Source: CAYPZL01 sp964415045
GTDB lineage: Bacteria; Planctomycetota; Phycisphaerae; Sedimentisphaerales; Anaerobacaceae
Direction of reading: 5' to 3'
Length of the DNA: 21,299 nucleotides
NCBI GenBank assembly: GCA_964415045.1
Contig: CAYPZL010000096.1
Span: 1 to 21,299, forward strand
The position numbers were made by a program, and so were the translations under genes. A model generated the notes under the pieces. It searched no databases and was not told the origin of the DNA. It saw nothing but the letters and a program-made list of their open reading frames with translations. Of the stretch, positions 13,975 through 20,591 are shown piece after piece (position 1 is the first letter of the stretch; every line of letters starts with the position of its first letter).

Positions 13975-16527
13975 ATGCTGCGATATTTGACGTGGATGTG
14001 TGGTTTCGTTCTGGTATTGGCAGTGTTGGCGTTCCCCGCGGCCGGTAAGCAGCCTGCCGCCACCGAGGCGGGGGAACTCTCGACCCGGTGCGCAGCGCTG
14101 CGGGCGGCGGTAAATGACCTGATGAGCGCGTTCGGGGATGAGTACGCCGGCGGCGCAAAGACCCTGGCGCAACTCGGTCGGATCGAACGCCGGCTCCAGG
14201 CCGAGCGTGCCGACGTCGAGGCTCTCGGAGCCGAGTTCGCCCGGCTCCAGCGTCGTGCCCTGCTGGCCAATCCGCTTGTGATGCGCCAGCCCATTCTCTT
14301 CGTGGTGCGCGCCCAGTACAAGCCGGACCATCACAACACCGCGACCATGTTTCAGACCGGCGAGATCAACACCAGAAGCTTCGCCGGGGGAGGGGCGCTG
14401 AAGACCGTCGACGTAGCGAAGGGCGGACGGGTCTCGACGCTGGCCGAGCTGCCCGAAGGGATCATACGCGATCCCGAGGTGCACTTCGACGGCGGGAAAA
14501 TCGTCTTCGCCATGCGCCGCGACATCCGGGACGATTATCATATCTATGAGATCAACGCCGACGGCACCGGCCTGACGCAACTAACGTTCGCTGCGGGCGT
14601 GGCCGACATCGACCCGCTCTACCTGCCCGACGGCAGGATCGTCTTCGGCTCCACCCGCGAGCCCAAGTACTGCATGTGCAACCGTCACATCATGTGCAAC
14701 CTGTTCTGCATGGACGCCGACGGCGCCAACATCCACCAGATCGGCAAGAACACGCTGCACGAGGGACACCCCACGCTGATGCCCGACGGCCGGATTCTCT
14801 ACGACCGGTGGGAATACGTGGACCGCAACTTCGGGGACGCCCAGGGGCTCTGGACCGTGAATCCGGACGGCACGAACCACGCGATCTACTGGGGCAACAA
14901 CACCTGGTCTCCCGGCGGCGCCATCGACGGGCGGGCCGTCTTCGCGACCGACCAGGTGATCTGCGTCCTGGGCTCCTGTCACGACCGCCCGTGGGGAGCG
15001 CTGGCGCTGCTCGACTACCGGCTCGGCGTCGACGGCCGGGGCAGCGTCGTCCGCACGTGGCCGGCGCAGGCGGTCGATCTCGTCCAGCAGCACGGCCCAC
15101 GCTCCGATGTCTACGGCTTCGACAACTTCAAGCGGGTGCAGCCGAAATACGAGGACCCGTATCCTCTGAGCGACAAGTACTTCCTCTGCTCGCGCATGAC
15201 GGGCCAGGGAGAGCTGATGGGCATTTATTTGATCGACGTATTCGGCAACGAGGTTCTGATGCACGTGGAGGAGCCCGGCTGCTATGACCCAATGCCCTTA
15301 GGGCCGAGACCGCGACCCGCGGCCATTCCCTCCCGACGTCATTTCCAGGACGAGCCCGGCTATTTCTACGTCATGAACGTCTACGAAGGCACCCACATGA
15401 AGGGGGTCGAACCGGGCACCGTCAAGTATCTTCGCGTCGTCGAGTCGCCCGAGAAGCGCTTCTGGACCCACGCCCAGTGGGGAGGCCAGGGCGTGCATTG
15501 TCCGGCCTTGAACTGGCACAGCTTCGAGAACAAGCGCATCCTCGGGACCGTGCCCGTGGAGGAGGACGGTTCGGCGTACTTCGAGGTCCCCTCCGGCAAG
15601 TTCGTCTACTTCCAGCTCCTCGATGAGAACAAGATGATGGTGCAGTCGATGCGCAGCGGCACCACCGTTCAGCCCGGCGAGCGTACGGGCTGCGTCGGCT
15701 GCCACGAGAGCCGGCTCGAGGGTCCACCGACGCAGCCGGTGGCGGTGCCGGCGGCGGTTCGACGCCCGCCCAGCAGGCTGCAAGGCTGGAAGGGCGAGCC
15801 GCGATTGTTCAGCTACATGGCCGAGGTGCAGCCCGTTTTTGACAGGCACTGCGTGCGCTGTCACGACTACGGCCAGGAGGCCGGCGCGAAGCTCAATCTC
15901 GCCGCCGACCGAACGAATACCTTCAACACCTCCTACAACGAGCTGTGGCGCAAGGGCTACCTCAGTGCCATCGGCGCCGGACCGGCCGACATTCAGCAGG
16001 CCTACTCCTGGGGCTCGCACGCCAGCAAGCTCGTCCGCACCGTGCGAGAGGGACACGAGAATGTCGAACTCACCGAGGATGAATTCGAACGCATCGTGAC
16101 CTGGATCGACATCAACGGGACCTACTATCCGCGCTACGACTGCGCGTATCCCGACAACCTGACCGGCAGATCTCCCCTGACCAACGCCCAGCTTCAGCGG
16201 CTGGGGGATCTGACGGGGGTGCCGTTCGGCAAGCTGGCCCAGCACAATGCGAACCGGGGTCCGCAGGTCAGCTTCGATCGCCCGCACCTCAGTCCGTGTC
16301 TGGCCGCATTCAGCAGCACCGACGATCCAAACTATGTCGAGGCCCTGTCCATCATCCAGGCCGGCAAGGAGATGCTGGCGCAGCGCCCGCGTGCGGACAT
16401 GCCCGGCTTTGTCGCGTGCGAGACCGACCGGCGGCGGCAGCAGAAGTACCTCGAACGGCAACAGGTTGCCGCTCGCCATCGCCAGGCGATTCAGGAGGGC
16501 GCCAAGCTCTACGACAGCGGCGAGTGA
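13975..16527 (+). CDS. HzsA-related di-haem c protein with TolB-like propeller
   Basis: This 850-residue exported protein has a clean Sec signal (MLRYLTWMCGFVLVLAVLAFPAAG). Residues about 140-420 form a TolB/WD40-type propeller (repeated blades: IYEINADGTGLTQLTF, LFCMDADGANIHQIGK, LWTVNPDGTNHAIY). Residues about 450-570 resemble the hydrazine synthase alpha-subunit middle domain (PF18582-like: RFWTHAQWGGQGVHCPALNW, GTVPVEEDGSAYFEVPSGKF). Two haem c motifs follow: C573-V-G-C576-H577 and C626-V-R-C629-H630. A Cys/His cluster at 233-245 (CMCNRHIMCNLFC) may bind metal. True hydrazine synthase occurs in anammox bacteria, but HzsA-related proteins are widespread in Planctomycetota without that activity, and beta/gamma subunits are absent here. 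The start is uncertain: ATG 13963 is also in frame, and neither has a strong Shine-Dalgarno. I chose 13975 for its signal peptide. It probably works in periplasmic electron transfer or sugar oxidation (inference). Confidence 0.85.
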   Translation: MLRYLTWMCGFVLVLAVLAFPAAGKQPAATEAGELSTRCAALRAAVNDLMSAFGDEYAGGAKTLAQLGRIERRLQAERADVEALGAEFARLQRRALLANPLVMRQPILFVVRAQYKPDHHNTATMFQTGEINTRSFAGGGALKTVDVAKGGRVSTLAELPEGIIRDPEVHFDGGKIVFAMRRDIRDDYHIYEINADGTGLTQLTFAAGVADIDPLYLPDGRIVFGSTREPKYCMCNRHIMCNLFCMDADGANIHQIGKNTLHEGHPTLMPDGRILYDRWEYVDRNFGDAQGLWTVNPDGTNHAIYWGNNTWSPGGAIDGRAVFATDQVICVLGSCHDRPWGALALLDYRLGVDGRGSVVRTWPAQAVDLVQQHGPRSDVYGFDNFKRVQPKYEDPYPLSDKYFLCSRMTGQGELMGIYLIDVFGNEVLMHVEEPGCYDPMPLGPRPRPAAIPSRRHFQDEPGYFYVMNVYEGTHMKGVEPGTVKYLRVVESPEKRFWTHAQWGGQGVHCPALNWHSFENKRILGTVPVEEDGSAYFEVPSGKFVYFQLLDENKMMVQSMRSGTTVQPGERTGCVGCHESRLEGPPTQPVAVPAAVRRPPSRLQGWKGEPRLFSYMAEVQPVFDRHCVRCHDYGQEAGAKLNLAADRTNTFNTSYNELWRKGYLSAIGAGPADIQQAYSWGSHASKLVRTVREGHENVELTEDEFERIVTWIDINGTYYPRYDCAYPDNLTGRSPLTNAQLQRLGDLTGVPFGKLAQHNANRGPQVSFDRPHLSPCLAAFSSTDDPNYVEALSIIQAGKEMLAQRPRADMPGFVACETDRRRQQKYLERQQVAARHRQAIQEGAKLYDSGE

Positions 16528-16530
16528 CAC

Positions 16531-17538
16531 TTACGGACGGCGCGGTTCCGTTTTCGCGCCGTCGTAGGCGGCGGTGATGGCGTCGTACTGGCGCCGGCTG
16601 ATGGGGATCATGCACCCGTGGCGCGCTTCGGTCGGCACCGCGTATTTCTTGCAATATACGTTGTACCAGGGGCCCTCCAGGCTCGGCGCCGTCGAGAGCC
16701 CGTAGGAGACGCCCGGATATTGCTCGTAGTACAGGAACCAGGCCTGCCCGTCCGGACGCGGGATCAACGTCGGGGCCTCTCTGAAGTTGGGACTGACCGG
16801 CGGCGACGGCTCGCTGTAGGGCCCCAACAGCTTCGATGCCGAGCAGATGCGGATGGTCTTTCCCGTGGGCCAGTCGAACGAAGGGTACAGCTCGTCCTTG
16901 ATGATCGCGTAGTATCGCTCTCGGTCGCGGCGCAGGATCACGTCGATGGTGGCCATGTCGAAAGCGAAGAGGCGTTTCGGATCGGAGAAGGTCACCATGT
17001 CTTTGGACGTGACATAGAGCGTGCGCATGCCGCGCCAAAATTGCTCGGTGTCTTCCTTGATGGGTTTCTCCTGCGTGCTGTGCCAGGTGATGAGGTACTG
17101 TGACGAGGGCTCGTCGAAGAAGATCTTGGGGGCGCCGATGTAGTGCAGGGCCGGCGTGAAATTCGGCGTCTTCCCGAGGTCGGGCTCGAAACTGCCGAAT
17201 TTCGACCAGGAGACCAGATCGGCCGAGACCCAGATGTTGATCTGGGGACGCCTCTCGTAGTTGCCGAGCAGGTAGTAGCGGCCGTCGTGACCTTTGGCGA
17301 TGTCCGGGTGGCCCCGGTATTCCTCGCTCATGATCCGCTTTCCGTCGTTGAGCAGGGTCCAGTGCAGGCCGTCTTTGCTGATGGAATAATACAGCCGGCC
17401 GTAATCCTGCTTCGTCATGTGCGCGAAGAGATACCCGCCCGGCGCCGATAGAGTTGTCTCATGGCGGCTCGCCCGGGCCGGTCCGATCTGTGCCAGGCTT
17501 GCGACCAGCAGTATGGCCGGCCAGGTTCTGTTATGCAT
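16531..17538 (-). CDS. GH43-like five-bladed propeller glycoside hydrolase
   Basis: This 335-residue exported protein has a signal of about 24 residues (AILLVASLAQIGPARA). GYLFAHMT plus RLYYSISKDGLHWTLLNDGK matches the opening of the GH43 Bt3655-like group (cd08983, from memory). Candidate catalytic acids are D79 (GHPDI, general base), D199 (ATIDV, pKa modulator) and E254 (FREAPTLI, general acid). H307 in ARHGCM corresponds to the RHG motif of the last blade. The short sequence GAPKIFFD (135-142) stands where many GH43s have WAPE. GH43-type enzymes remove arabinofuranose, xylose or galactose; specificity here is not visible. I chose the ATG at 17538, with AGGA 5 bases upstream, over 17553, which has no Shine-Dalgarno. 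It ends 3 bases from the convergent HzsA-like gene. Confidence 0.8.
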   Translation of the reverse strand: MHNRTWPAILLVASLAQIGPARASRHETTLSAPGGYLFAHMTKQDYGRLYYSISKDGLHWTLLNDGKRIMSEEYRGHPDIAKGHDGRYYLLGNYERRPQINIWVSADLVSWSKFGSFEPDLGKTPNFTPALHYIGAPKIFFDEPSSQYLITWHSTQEKPIKEDTEQFWRGMRTLYVTSKDMVTFSDPKRLFAFDMATIDVILRRDRERYYAIIKDELYPSFDWPTGKTIRICSASKLLGPYSEPSPPVSPNFREAPTLIPRPDGQAWFLYYEQYPGVSYGLSTAPSLEGPWYNVYCKKYAVPTEARHGCMIPISRRQYDAITAAYDGAKTEPRRP

Positions 17539-17576
17539 CTGTTTCCTTTCCATGGTGCCGTGGATTTCGGCGTGTC

Positions 17577-17594
17577 TGTGCGCACACGCGTGTG
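17577..17594. promoter_or_regulatory. Overlapping palindromes in the GH43-like leader (possible operator)
   Basis: TGTGCGCACA (17577-17586) and CACACGCGTGTG (17583-17594) are each perfect palindromes and overlap by four bases. All 18 bases alternate pyrimidine and purine. They lie just downstream of the predicted GH43-like transcription start (about 17600), where a repressor could bind. Confidence 0.4.
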
Positions 17595-17606
17595 ACCACT
17601 GCGGTC

Positions 17607-17635
17607 AGTATAGCCGCACGCCAGCGCCCCGTAAA
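17607..17635 (-). promoter_or_regulatory. Sigma70-like promoter candidate for the GH43-like gene
   Basis: On the minus strand TTTACG (17630-17635, 4/6) and TATACT (17607-17612, 5/6) are spaced by 17 bases. The start would be near 17600, with a leader of about 60 bases containing two overlapping palindromes. Confidence 0.4.
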
Positions 17636-17681
17636 TGTCGATCGCCTCCACAATGGCTCAACGGGTCGTGTCAATGAGGGA

Positions 17682-17710
17682 TTGAGGACGAGGTCAATGT
17701 CGTGTATGCT
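17682..17710 (+). promoter_or_regulatory. Sigma70-like promoter candidate for the large CBM-bearing hydrolase
   Basis: TTGAGG (17682-17687) and TATGCT (17705-17710) are spaced by 17 bases; each matches 4/6. The start would be near 17717, so the half-repeat at 17729-17755 would lie in the 5' leader of this transcript. Confidence 0.3.
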
Positions 17711-17728
17711 CGGGAGGTGCCGCGTAGT

Positions 17729-17755
17729 CGTAGCGTGGATTCTCAACCCACGCGG
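17729..17755 (+). repeat. Single arm of the GTGGGTTCTCAACCCACGCGG repeat family
   Basis: These 27 bases match the reverse complement of 20549-20575 at 23 of 27 positions. The other arm is absent here. It contains its own short stem (CGTGGATT...AACCCACG) and sits in the leader of the downstream gene. Confidence 0.75.
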
Positions 17756-17795
17756 AATGACTGACCATGCTTTTCTTCTGGGAGAAACGATTCGA

Positions 17796-20492
17796 ATGAT
17801 AGGCTCCAACATGTCTATCGACTCTTTCAGACGCTTCCACGCCGCATCACTGTTGTGTTGTCTTGTGGTGGTGTCGGCGCTTCACGCTGCCTCCGTGACG
17901 TTCTGCCTGGACGGGCGCAATCCGCAGGCGGTCTTCGCCGCCGAGGACATTCAGAACGCGTTGTGGACGCGCGGATACGGCATCCAACGCTCCAGCCTGG
18001 GGAAGCTCGACCTGGCGGCGAAAGGCCCGCGCATCGTTCTGGGGCCGCGTTCCTATCGCAAGCTCAGCGATGCGCTGCAAGCGGACGGAGCCGCATCCCT
18101 CGGGAGGCTCAAGAGCGAAGGCTACAGCATTCGCGTCAGCTCCAGGGCCGGGCGAACGACGTACTGGGTCGTCGGCGCCGATGAAGCCGGCGTGATGTAC
18201 GGGGGGCTCGAATTGGCGGAAGTCATTCGTATCGGCGGTTTGGAGGGCGTCAAGGACGTCGATCACAACCCCTACATGGCGATGCGCGGGACCAAGTTCA
18301 ATTGCCCCCTTGACGTGCGCACGCCCAGCTATACGGACGTGTGCGACGCCGCCCAGAACAACGTCATCGAGATGTGGAGCTTCGACTTTTGGAAGCAGTA
18401 CATCGATTGTCTGGCGCGGTACCGGTACAACTACGTTTCGTTGTGGAGCCTGCATCCGTTCCCGTCGCTGGTGAAGGTGCCCGACTATCCCGACGTGGCG
18501 CTGGCCGACGTGAAACGCTCGACCGTGCAATGGAAGGAACGCTATTCCCTCAACGGCGTCGGGTTCGACGCCCCCGAGATCGTGAACAACACCGAGACGC
18601 TCAGGAAGATGACCATCGAGCAGAAGATCGACTTCTGGCGCCGCGTGATGCGCTACGGCAAGGAGCGCAACGTCGATTTCTACTTCGTCACCTGGAACAT
18701 CTTCGTCAACGGCACCGAGGGCAAGTACGGCATCACCGACGACATCGACAACGAGACCACCGTCGATTACTTCCGCAAGAGCGTCAAGCAGATGTTCCTG
18801 ACGTATCCGGACCTCAAGGGCATCGGCCTGACCACGGGCGAGAACATGCACGGCGCCGGCTTCGAGCAGAAGGAAGACTGGGCGTTCAAGACCTACGCTC
18901 AGGGCGTCCTCGATGCCGCTAAAGAGCAGCCGGGACGCAAGATTACGTTCATTCACCGCCAGCATCAGACCGGGGCCAAGGATATCGCCCGCAAGTTCGC
19001 CCCGTTGATCGAGCACGAGGACGTCGAGTTCATCTTCAGCTTCAAATATGCCAAGGCCCACGTCTACAGCTCCACGAAGCAGCCGTATCATCCCGGTTTC
19101 GTCAAGGACATCACGGAAGAGGGCAACCTCAAGACCATCTGGACGCTGCGCAATGACGACGTGTATTACTTCCGCTGGGGCGCCCCCGACTTCGTTCGCG
19201 AGTTCATCCGCAACATTCCCTACGACGTGTCGCGCGGGTTCTATTTCGGATCGGACCAGTACATCTGGGGCCGGGAGTTTCTCAGTCTCGAGCCCGAGAC
19301 GCCGCGGCAGATCGAAGTGGCCAAGCACTGGTACCACTGGATGATATGGGGACGTCTCGGCTACGATCCCGGCGTGAGCAACGGGCGCTTCACCGAGATA
19401 CTGCAGCAGCGCTTCCCGGCGGTTTCCGGCGCGGACTTGTTCGAGGCCTGGCAGGAGGCGTCGCTGATCTACCCGACGACCACCGGCTTCCATTGGGGCT
19501 CGCTGGATTTTCAGTGGTACATCGAGTCGTCGCAGAGCCACCCCGGCTTTGCCCGGACGCCGACCGGGTTTCACGACGTCGAGCGGTTCATCACACTGGA
19601 GCCTCACAAAGGGACGGACAATATCTCCATACCCGGTTACGTCAAGGCCGTTGTCGAGGGCAAGGAGCCGGCGGGAACTACGCCCGTCGAAGTTTCCGAG
19701 AAGATTCACAGCCACGCAGACAAGGCCCTGGCGATCCTGGGCCGGCTCTCTCACGGCGGCGACAAGGAGCTGCGCCGGACGCTCGAAGACATCCGCGCGA
19801 TGGCGTATCTCGGCAAGTACTACGCGCATAAGATTCGCGGCGCGACCGAGGTGGCGCTCTACCGCGCGACCAAGAAAAGGGAGCATCAGGAAAGGGCGGT
19901 GGACGAGCTGACGCAGACCGCGCATTTCTGGCGGCTTTACGCCTCGACGGCCCTGGGCCAGTACAAGAATCCGTTGTGGACCAACCGCGTGGGCCACGTG
20001 GATTGGCGCAAGCTCTACGATTACGTGCGCGACGACCTCGTTGCGGCCCAGGGTGGCGGTGCGCCCGTTGTGCCTTCGATCGCCCCCACGCCGGGCGGCA
20101 CGATCCTGGAAGCCGAAGAGGCGACCCATCACGGCGCCCGCGCGGCGCTCGATGCCGCCGGCCATACCGGAAGGGGCTTTCTCGTGTTTCCGGCTGCGTC
20201 GGAGGAGAGTTGCGTGGAATGGACGTTTGATGCCCCCGCCGCTGGTACGTACATCCTGGAGCTGCGTTACGTCACGCGGAAAGACCGGAACCCGGCCCGG
20301 GTGACACTCAACGGACAAAACGCCGGTGACATCATCCTCTGGCCGACCGGAGGCCCGCGCACCTGGGCCTGGGACCGAAAGACCGTGACCCTCACAAAAG
20401 GCCCGAACACCATCACCATCGCCCCCACCGCCCCGGCCTGGATCGACCACCTCAACATCCTCGGCGCCGGAGCGGATGCCGGGCGTAGATAA
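17796..20492 (+). CDS. Large exported glycoside hydrolase-like protein with C-terminal CBM6/35-like domain
   Basis: This 898-residue protein has a signal of about 30 residues (ASLLCCLVVVSALHAAS). Residues about 33-150 form an N-terminal alpha/beta domain as in GH20/GH67-type enzymes (AAEDIQNALWTRGYGIQ, GPRIVLGPRSY, VVGADEAGVMYGGLELAE). A large central region (about 155-740) looks like a TIM barrel plus helical domain: YRYNYVSLWSLHPFPSLVKV, NVDFYFVTWNIFVNG, LKGIGLTTGENMHGAGF, TIWTLRNDDVYYFRWG. E in TTGEN is a candidate catalytic acid. Residues about 770-890 resemble CBM6/CBM35 (GGTILEAEEATHHG, GTYILELRYVTR, VTLTKGPNTITIAP). The ATG at 17796 follows GGGAG by 11 bases; ATG 17811 is also possible. 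The open frame extends to 17454 through the repeat arm, without signal features. I recognise no CAZy family with certainty; alpha-glucuronidase-like is the closest guess. Confidence 0.8.
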   Translation: MIGSNMSIDSFRRFHAASLLCCLVVVSALHAASVTFCLDGRNPQAVFAAEDIQNALWTRGYGIQRSSLGKLDLAAKGPRIVLGPRSYRKLSDALQADGAASLGRLKSEGYSIRVSSRAGRTTYWVVGADEAGVMYGGLELAEVIRIGGLEGVKDVDHNPYMAMRGTKFNCPLDVRTPSYTDVCDAAQNNVIEMWSFDFWKQYIDCLARYRYNYVSLWSLHPFPSLVKVPDYPDVALADVKRSTVQWKERYSLNGVGFDAPEIVNNTETLRKMTIEQKIDFWRRVMRYGKERNVDFYFVTWNIFVNGTEGKYGITDDIDNETTVDYFRKSVKQMFLTYPDLKGIGLTTGENMHGAGFEQKEDWAFKTYAQGVLDAAKEQPGRKITFIHRQHQTGAKDIARKFAPLIEHEDVEFIFSFKYAKAHVYSSTKQPYHPGFVKDITEEGNLKTIWTLRNDDVYYFRWGAPDFVREFIRNIPYDVSRGFYFGSDQYIWGREFLSLEPETPRQIEVAKHWYHWMIWGRLGYDPGVSNGRFTEILQQRFPAVSGADLFEAWQEASLIYPTTTGFHWGSLDFQWYIESSQSHPGFARTPTGFHDVERFITLEPHKGTDNISIPGYVKAVVEGKEPAGTTPVEVSEKIHSHADKALAILGRLSHGGDKELRRTLEDIRAMAYLGKYYAHKIRGATEVALYRATKKREHQERAVDELTQTAHFWRLYASTALGQYKNPLWTNRVGHVDWRKLYDYVRDDLVAAQGGGAPVVPSIAPTPGGTILEAEEATHHGARAALDAAGHTGRGFLVFPAASEESCVEWTFDAPAAGTYILELRYVTRKDRNPARVTLNGQNAGDIILWPTGGPRTWAWDRKTVTLTKGPNTITIAPTAPAWIDHLNILGAGADAGRR

Positions 20493-20503
20493 CCCGAATC
20501 AAC

Positions 20504-20575
20504 TGTAGGGTGGGTCCTTGACCCACGCGTTGTCCATTCGAGGTCTTACCGCGTGGGTTGAGAACCCGCCCTGCG
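20504..20575. repeat. Inverted repeat (GGGTGGGT...ACCCACGCG / CGCGTGGGTT...), possible bidirectional terminator
   Basis: The left arm 20504-20529 and the right arm 20550-20575 are inverted copies matching at 20 of 26 positions; all six mismatches are transitions. Each arm can also fold on itself (GTGGGT/ACCCAC). The element fills the gap between two convergent stops (20492 and 20592). An AT-rich stretch follows the right arm but there is no classical U-run. Confidence 0.8.
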
Positions 20576-20591
20576 AATTAGGCAAACTGAA

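Noticed and set aside
13975..16527. Genuine hydrazine synthase / anammox locus
   Set aside because: No beta or gamma subunits, hydrazine dehydrogenase or nitrite reductase nearby; neighbours are glycan-degrading enzymes.
15298..16530. 410-codon minus-strand frame opposite the HzsA-like C-terminus
   Set aside because: The plus strand holds two CxxCH motifs and the HzsA middle domain; the antisense frame has no family features.
17847..20450. 867-codon open frame on the minus strand opposite the large hydrolase
   Set aside because: It is a GC-skew shadow: no signal peptide, no domain, composition rich in Arg/Val/Gly/Asp, and the plus strand has clear domains and a Shine-Dalgarno.
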